From Methylophilaceae bacterium (GTDB lineage Bacteria; Pseudomonadota; Gammaproteobacteria; Burkholderiales; Methylophilaceae), in the NCBI GenBank assembly GCA_025362115.1, contig JANYIK010000072.1:1-46007 (forward strand): 46,007 nt of DNA, in the 5' to 3' direction. Positions 42,121 through 46,007 of the stretch are shown here, in pieces. A program made the position numbers and the translations under genes. The stretch's first letter is position 1; every line of letters begins with the position of its first letter. Under the pieces are notes generated by a model, which worked only from the letters and a program-made list of their open reading frames with translations, had not been told where the DNA came from and searched no databases.

Positions 42121-42155
42121 CTTCATCTCCCTCAAAATAAAACGGTTTATCGCAA

Positions 42156-42767
42156 TCACATGCCGCTCCGCTCCGCGCTGGTTCTTTTCAACCAATGCAT
42201 CTCCATACATTTACGTAGACCCATGCGAGAGCGGTACAGCATCACCCATGCATTCGTCGCCGAGATTTCCAGTTCCTTACAAATTGTTTCGTTATCTTCC
42301 TCTTCTATTTCACGCAGCAAAAACAAGCGCGCTAAATTCTTGGGTAGGCGATCCAGGCAGCCTTGTAATATCTGCCAAAACTCCTGTTGCTCCATCAGCC
42401 TCGCCGGGTCGCCCAGTGAAGAAGGTTTCTCAGTCCAATGGTTAGAGTCATCAAAAAATTCATCCATACCGGGCTCACTCATTTCTTCTGGCGGGTCTTC
42501 ATCATATAAAGGCTGTTCGCGCTGAGCGCGGCGCATCAAATCAATAATCTTATGCTTGAGAATGCCAGTGAGCCAGGTGCGCGCAGAGGATTTTCCAGTA
42601 AAACTATCGCTACTTTTTATCGCTGCCAGCAAGGTTTCCTGCACCGCATCTTCCGCCAAATGTTGGTCACGCAACCGCGTCAGTGCAAAGCGATAGAGGT
42701 AATCGCCATGTTCGTTAAGCCAGTCGTTCGGATTGGGGGTATCGGTTTGATTCAGTATTTTCTCCAT
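42156..42767 (-). CDS. ECF RNA polymerase sigma factor
   Basis: A sigma-70 family ECF factor of about 203 residues. Region 2 shows LYRFALTRLRDQHLAEDAVQETLLAAI and SARTWLTGILKHKIIDLMRR. Region 4 shows LPKNLARLFLLREIEEEDNE and KELEISATNAWVMLYRSRMGL. This is the type repeatedly found upstream of MNIO RiPP genes. ATG 42767 is taken, with an in-frame ATG three codons upstream. It heads the leftward operon sigma - anti-sigma - hvfA - hvfB - hvfC - hvfX. Its own promoter was not identified with confidence. Confidence 0.9.
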   Translation of the reverse strand: MEKILNQTDTPNPNDWLNEHGDYLYRFALTRLRDQHLAEDAVQETLLAAIKSSDSFTGKSSARTWLTGILKHKIIDLMRRAQREQPLYDEDPPEEMSEPGMDEFFDDSNHWTEKPSSLGDPARLMEQQEFWQILQGCLDRLPKNLARLFLLREIEEEDNETICKELEISATNAWVMLYRSRMGLRKCMEMHWLKRTSAERSGM

Positions 42768-42875
42768 ATGCCGCATTCAATCACAGAATGATTAAATTTT
42801 CTATGGTTAAAGTACATCTTCTCTAACAAGCCTATCGCCCTCAGATAGCCCTACTCAGTTAGGTTCTTTAAAAAA

Positions 42876-42907
42876 ATGTAAGGAATGGAAATACGGCCGG
42901 ACTAATG
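42876..42907 (+). promoter_or_regulatory. Candidate ECF promoter of the EF-hand gene
   Basis: ATGTAAG (42876-42882), 17 nt, GACTAATG (42900-42907). The identical words with identical spacing lie upstream of bufA2 on the other strand (45787-45818). The form TGTAA...CGACTAA-like resembles ECF sigma promoters. It ends 79 nt before the EF-hand ATG. The remainder of the 219-nt gap to the sigma gene is AT-rich with no other clear feature. Confidence 0.65.
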
Positions 42908-42986
42908 GCTGTCATAAACAAATTTATGATGTTCACAAATTTGCAACCTTTACTATTTATGCTTCAACTTTTTAGGGAGATTTATC

Positions 42987-43454
42987 ATGGCAATTCAATT
43001 TAAGCAAACCGCAATCGCAATCGGCGTAGCACTGGCGGCTTTTTCAACTGTTGCATCCGCTGATGCAATGATAGGCAGTGGTGGCTACAGCAAACTGCAC
43101 ACCATGGAAATGATGAAAATGATCGATGCTGATGGTAACCACATGGTAACCAAAGACGAATTCATGAATTATTACGGTGAGATTTTCGATGCACTGGATA
43201 CTGACAAAGACGGTTCGATTGACGCTAAGGAATGGGTTGGCACCAAGGGTGATAACAAGATCAGCATCGCTACCGGTGGCTATAGTTCACAACTGCGTAC
43301 CATGAAGATGATGAAAGCAATGGACACCAATGGTGACCACAAGGTAACCAAAGATGAGTTCATCAAGTTCCATGAGGCTATCTTCAATACGATGTCCAAA
43401 GGCGGTACCGAAGTTGATGGTAAAGGCTGGTTGGCTCGCACTACTGGCAACTAA
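42987..43454 (+). CDS. Secreted EF-hand protein
   Basis: A 155-residue exported protein with a signal peptide (AIGVALAAFSTVASA, cleavage near residue 25). It has three canonical calcium-type loops, DADGNHMVTKDE (47-58), DTDKDGSIDAKE (71-82) and DTNGDHKVTKDE (113-124), plus a degenerate fourth. The two halves repeat the phrase GGYS-x-L-x-TM-x-MMK, so the protein arose by internal duplication. It lies between the two RiPP loci and shares a candidate ECF promoter with bufA2. A role in metal or calcium buffering in the periplasm is inference. Confidence 0.87.
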   Translation: MAIQFKQTAIAIGVALAAFSTVASADAMIGSGGYSKLHTMEMMKMIDADGNHMVTKDEFMNYYGEIFDALDTDKDGSIDAKEWVGTKGDNKISIATGGYSSQLRTMKMMKAMDTNGDHKVTKDEFIKFHEAIFNTMSKGGTEVDGKGWLARTTGN

Positions 43455-43470
43455 GTTTTTAGCTTGACGT

Positions 43471-43500
43471 AAAAAAGGCCGACTATGTCGGCCTTTTTTG
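43471..43500. terminator. Bidirectional terminator after the EF-hand gene
   Basis: AAAAAAGGCCGAC (43471-43483) and GTCGGCCTTTTTT (43487-43499) form a 13-bp stem with a TAT loop. The T tract on both strands allows termination of the EF-hand transcript and of the leftward buf operon. Confidence 0.88.
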
Positions 43501-43520
43501 TTTATTACAGCTGTAATAAA
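43501..43520. promoter_or_regulatory. Perfect 20-bp palindrome
   Basis: TTTATTACAGCTGTAATAAA is its own exact reverse complement with no spacer. It follows the terminator directly and lies between the 3' ends of two convergent genes, an odd place for an operator. It could be a dimeric regulator site, a recombination site or an RNA end structure. I cannot choose among these. Confidence 0.45.
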
Positions 43521-43579
43521 TTTGTGGCTATGGTTAAGAGCGAAGCATATCCTGAGGACTCACAATATAAGACATCACC

Positions 43580-44359
43580 CTATACAATAGCGATAACCAT
43601 ACCATTGGAAATCCAATTATTCAGATAATTAATAAAAGCGACAGGTGCTTCTTCTGTGTGCCATTGCGTTAGCAGTTCACACATATTAGCAAAATCATCA
43701 CCATGCACGATGGCCTGTATGAGCGCATACTCGTCCGCAGTCATTGAGCGAAATTCGGACAGGCGATCCAGGCCACGCCATAGCAACCAATAGCTCTCGG
43801 GTTGCGAATTGGCAGCGCCAGGACTTACACCTGCTCGCAAGCATTGCCAACTCTCAACGCTATTCCATTCTGCCGCAAATAATTGCACACTGGGATGTAA
43901 GCGCAAGCGCATTTCTGGCCAATTCTCGGCAGGAAGCATGCGTATATCCTCAATACTGATACTGACCGCATCTAAGGCATCAAATACGTCCAGTAACAAT
44001 CTTTCAAAGTTGGCGAATTCTGCCAATATTGGGTGTGCTGAGAACGGTGCGTTGTTCCGTAGAAAATCGGGTAAGTGGCTGGTGTAGTCGCGTAAGGAAG
44101 TATAGCGCGAAGGATGCTTAACGACGTATCCGTCCACCATCGCTTCAAACAACTCATCGCCCAAGTAAAGTCCTAACAACTCATGATTGGTGTCTATGGC
44201 CTCACGAAAACGCATTTTGTAGGCGTTATTATAGATTTGTAGCTTGGTGTCTACCGACGATTTGCCTTTAACCGCCACATGAGGTGCCAGTATATCGGGG
44301 TCTCCAGTGAGCAAGTAATCCAAAAAGGCTTGCTCTAGTGCTTGTAGTGCTTTAGGCAT
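43580..44359 (-). CDS. bufC: DUF2063 MNIO partner protein (BufC-like)
   Basis: A 259-residue partner protein of the second MNIO. The N-terminal DUF2063-like part shows LEQAFLDYLLTGDP, then KLQIYNNAYKMRFREAIDTN, HELLGLYLGDELFEAMVDGY and HPSRYTSLRDYTSHLPDFL. The C-terminal part (EYALIQAIVHGDDFANMCEL, YLNNWISNGMVIAIV) is a small helical domain. Such partners bind the precursor leader and form a complex with the MNIO. Its start overlaps the MNIO gene by 8 nt. It ends near the palindrome and the bidirectional terminator. Confidence 0.83.
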   Translation of the reverse strand: MPKALQALEQAFLDYLLTGDPDILAPHVAVKGKSSVDTKLQIYNNAYKMRFREAIDTNHELLGLYLGDELFEAMVDGYVVKHPSRYTSLRDYTSHLPDFLRNNAPFSAHPILAEFANFERLLLDVFDALDAVSISIEDIRMLPAENWPEMRLRLHPSVQLFAAEWNSVESWQCLRAGVSPGAANSQPESYWLLWRGLDRLSEFRSMTADEYALIQAIVHGDDFANMCELLTQWHTEEAPVAFINYLNNWISNGMVIAIV

Positions 44360-45218
44360 GAAGTACCAAGTTTTCTGGTTTGGGTACTTCGTCTAGTTCT
44401 AGTGTTTGTAGGAATAACTGCCGCGCTTGAGCAAGCTCCGCATGGAGTTCTTCAAAAACAGGAATGTTGCCATCGCGTTCTATCATGGTGCTGACCGCAC
44501 CAAAGTGCATTAAAGCTTTACGATAAAGCGACCAAACATCGTCACATACATTGTGGTCGTGAGTGTCAATCACATAATCGCCATAGTCAGAATGTCCCGC
44601 CAGATGAAATTGCCTGACCCTTTTGGGATCAATTGCTTCAAGGTATTGCTCAGCGCAAAAACCATGATTACGCGAACTGACGTAGATATTGTTGATGTCC
44701 AACAGAATAAAGCAATCCGCTTGGTTTGCGACTTCACTTAAAAACTCTACCTCGCTCATATCCGCATGATTGAAGTCCAAATAACTAGAAGGATTTTCTA
44801 GTAATATTTGACGACCAAGAAAGTCTTGCACTTGTTGCACGCGGCTTACTACATGAGCCAATGCTTCTTGCGTATAGGGCAGAGGAAGCAGATCATGACT
44901 ATTGATGTGGTTTACCGTTGTCCAGCATAGGTGATCAGAAATCCACTCGGGTTCAATCTCTGCTACTAAAGCACGGAGTTGTTTGAGGTAATCAGTATTC
45001 AGCGGATCGGTTGAACCAATTGAGAGCGAAACTCCGTGCATCACTATGGGGTAGTGTTCCCGCACTTGATGTAGATAGTATTTCGGTTTTCCACCGCCAA
45101 CGAAGTAGTTTTCAGTAAGAATTTCAAACCAGTCTACTAATGGACGCTCTTGGATGACATAGTCGTAATGCGGCGTACGCAAGCCAAGGCCAAAACCTAA
45201 AAAGTGTGAGTCATGCAT
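44352..45218 (-). CDS. bufB: DUF692 multinuclear non-haem iron oxidase (BufB-like)
   Basis: A 288-residue MNIO enzyme, the second in this window. Family motifs are FGLGLRTPHYDYV, LTENYFVGGGKPKYYL, YPIVMHGVSLSIGSTDPL, LLDINNIYVSSRNHGF, FHLAGHSDYGDYVIDTHDH and DDVWSLYRKAL. It is clearly divergent from the first MNIO (40627), so the two act on different precursors. In bufferin systems the enzyme converts cysteines to copper-binding thiooxazoles. It follows bufA2 after a 57-nt gap that contains a 10-bp hairpin. Confidence 0.92.
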   Translation of the reverse strand: MHDSHFLGFGLGLRTPHYDYVIQERPLVDWFEILTENYFVGGGKPKYYLHQVREHYPIVMHGVSLSIGSTDPLNTDYLKQLRALVAEIEPEWISDHLCWTTVNHINSHDLLPLPYTQEALAHVVSRVQQVQDFLGRQILLENPSSYLDFNHADMSEVEFLSEVANQADCFILLDINNIYVSSRNHGFCAEQYLEAIDPKRVRQFHLAGHSDYGDYVIDTHDHNVCDDVWSLYRKALMHFGAVSTMIERDGNIPVFEELHAELAQARQLFLQTLELDEVPKPENLVLHA

Positions 45219-45231
45219 ATAAAAACCTAGA

Positions 45232-45258
45232 TGCGTCGGAACATAAAATTCCGACGCA
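45232..45258 (-). promoter_or_regulatory. Hairpin between bufA2 and bufB
   Basis: TGCGTCGGAA (45232-45241) and TTCCGACGCA (45249-45258) form a perfect 10-bp stem with a 7-nt loop. It lies 17 nt after the bufA2 stop and 14 nt before the bufB start. There is no immediate U tract, so it is more likely an mRNA-stabilising or processing stem, or a weak attenuator, than a full terminator. Confidence 0.6.
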
Positions 45259-45275
45259 ACGTACTGAATGGCAGA

Positions 45276-45722
45276 TTATACTTTTCCGCCAAGATCGTCA
45301 CAGGCTTTTTGTGGAACGCTGACAAAGCCGTGACCTTTGCAACTGCCCATACCAGCACAAGCGTTGTCTGCCGTCTTGCAATCGTTGTGACCCTTGCAAG
45401 AATTCACGCCAGTGCACTGTTTAAGATCAGCCTTGGCAACACTGCCCCAATAACCATCTTTGATTGATCCACCCATTTGACCACAGGCTTTGCTCGGCAC
45501 GGCAACGAATCCTTGACCTTTACAGCTGGCCATGCCAGCACAAGCATTATTCGCAGTTTTGCAGTCATTATGCCCTTTACATTGATTGAGACCAGAGCAA
45601 TGAATGAGATTGGTAGAGTCATCACTGCCAGCGAACGCACTAGAAGCCGTCGACATGAGACCTGCAGCTGCAAGAGCAAGAGCGACACCAGCGTGTTTTC
45701 CAGATTTTTTAAGTAGTTGCAT
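45276..45722 (-). CDS. bufA2: BufA2-like bufferin precursor with duplicated core
   Basis: A 148-residue exported precursor. The signal peptide (GVALALAAAGLMSTASSAFA) is followed by two copies of one domain: CSGLNQCKGHNDCKTANNAC... and CTGVNSCKGHNDCKTADNAC..., each ending in a ...KAC..GG motif. Cys positions are 42, 48, 54, 61, 67, 80 and 103, 109, 115, 122, 128, 141, an exact 61-residue offset. This CKG-rich pattern fits BufA2 bufferins, which I recall as single-domain. ATG 45722 (AAGGA 8 nt upstream) is preferred to TTG 45728. It opens the operon with bufB and bufC. Confidence 0.87.
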   Translation of the reverse strand: MQLLKKSGKHAGVALALAAAGLMSTASSAFAGSDDSTNLIHCSGLNQCKGHNDCKTANNACAGMASCKGQGFVAVPSKACGQMGGSIKDGYWGSVAKADLKQCTGVNSCKGHNDCKTADNACAGMGSCKGHGFVSVPQKACDDLGGKV

Positions 45723-45786
45723 AGCCAAATCCTTTCAATATGAGTAAGAGAGACGAATAGAAATTGAAGACCTTGCCTTCAACTTT

Positions 45787-45818
45787 CATTAGTCGCAAAT
45801 TGCCTAGAGAACTTACAT
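45787..45818 (-). promoter_or_regulatory. Candidate ECF promoter of bufA2
   Basis: On the minus strand ATGTAAG (45818-45812), 17 nt, GACTAATG (45794-45787), about 65 nt before the bufA2 ATG. Words and spacing are identical to the motif upstream of the EF-hand gene at 42876-42907, while the spacers and flanks differ. Confidence 0.65.
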
Positions 45819-45845
45819 CGGTTTGGAAATTTATTTAGATCAAAG

Positions 45846-45865
45846 TCGGCTATGCCGATTTTTTT
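45846..45865 (+). terminator. Terminator-like hairpin upstream of bufA2
   Basis: TCGGC (45846-45850), TAT, GCCGA (45854-45858) followed by TTTTTTT. The orientation fits plus-strand transcription, yet no plus-strand gene lies to its left within 2 kb. The core GTCGGC-TAT-GCCGA resembles the hairpin after the EF-hand gene, so it may be a copied or relict terminator. Confidence 0.45.
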
Positions 45866-45906
45866 AGGGACTTATATACTTAACTTCCTAGGAGTGGAAA
45901 ATGTGG

Positions 45907-46007
45907 TTCGATACATTCTCCGTTCGTCCCCGTATCAAGTACGGGGCAGGCTCTGAGTAAGCGGCGAAGCCGCTATATCGAAGGATACGAACGGAGAACA
46001 CTCACCA
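45907..46007. repeat. MITE/REP-like nested inverted repeat at the right edge
   Basis: Outer arms TTCTCCGTTCGT (45916-45927) and ACGAACGGAGAA (45987-45998) are exact reverse complements. Inside are two further perfect hairpins, CCCCGTA/TACGGGG (45928-45934 and 45940-45946) and AGCGGC/GCCGCT (45960-45965 and 45969-45974). The stretch could fold into a three-armed structure. No coding frame is visible. It may continue past the window. Nothing else is recognised between it and bufA2 apart from the promoter motif and the small hairpin. Confidence 0.6.

Noticed and set aside
1..46007. CRISPR arrays, prophage genes, insertion-sequence transposases or rRNA genes
   Set aside because: None was seen on reading the window; the only repeats are the short palindromic elements at both ends and small local repeats.

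Overview
The window looks like chromosomal DNA of a flagellated, aerobic betaproteobacterium. The best guess is Nitrosomonadales, Gallionellaceae-like, judged from gene order and protein style only and not confirmed by any search. The clearest lineage signals are the block TPR protein - lolB - ispE - tRNA-Gln - prs - rplY - pth, the aceE-aceF-lpdA operon with a lipoyl domain fused to Lpd, and the flhF-flhG-fliA-motC-motD flagellar block.

Layout. 1-730: a DUF433/DUF5615 toxin-antitoxin pair beside a truncated second toxin copy and a small inverted-repeat element. 744-3654: housekeeping genes trmJ, suhB and mutM, with a RelB/ParE-like module whose toxin carries an in-frame TGA at codon 7. 3671-7643: a four-gene Gld-type ABC transporter operon (ATPase, permease, GldG-like, DUF4340). 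7694-13425: TPR-lolB-ispE-tRNA-Gln-prs-rplY-pth. 13454-19755: cytochrome c, apaH, plsC, two glycine-zipper proteins, a PfkB kinase, an RpfE-like protein, sixA and an orphan ParA. 19978-24279: a YHS-like/pentapeptide-repeat protein, then a leftward operon pepA - DUF3095 (cyclase-like) - crp/fnr. 24354-31612: the pyruvate dehydrogenase operon aceE-aceF-lpdA followed by a GlcD-type FAD oxidase. 31634-37101: flagellar regulation and motor genes (flgM-flgN with a visible sigma-28 promoter; flhF-flhG-fliA-motC-motD leftward). 37256-39303: a chemoreceptor remnant and an HAMP-GAF-HD-GYP protein.

The most interesting region is 39309-45818. It holds two separate MNIO (DUF692) RiPP loci within 6.5 kb. 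Locus I runs leftward as ECF sigma factor - zinc-finger anti-sigma - secreted Cys-repeat precursor (HvfA-like) - DUF692 MNIO - DUF2063 partner - DoxX, with the HD-GYP gene only 5 nt further on. Locus II runs leftward as a BufA2-like precursor with a perfectly duplicated six-cysteine domain - DUF692 MNIO - DUF2063 partner. A secreted EF-hand protein lies between them. The EF-hand gene and bufA2 share an upstream motif, ATGTAAG - 17 nt - GACTAATG, which looks like an ECF promoter. I infer that the sigma/anti-sigma pair of locus I may control both, making the region one envelope metal-stress regulon. The right edge carries a nested inverted-repeat element of MITE type.
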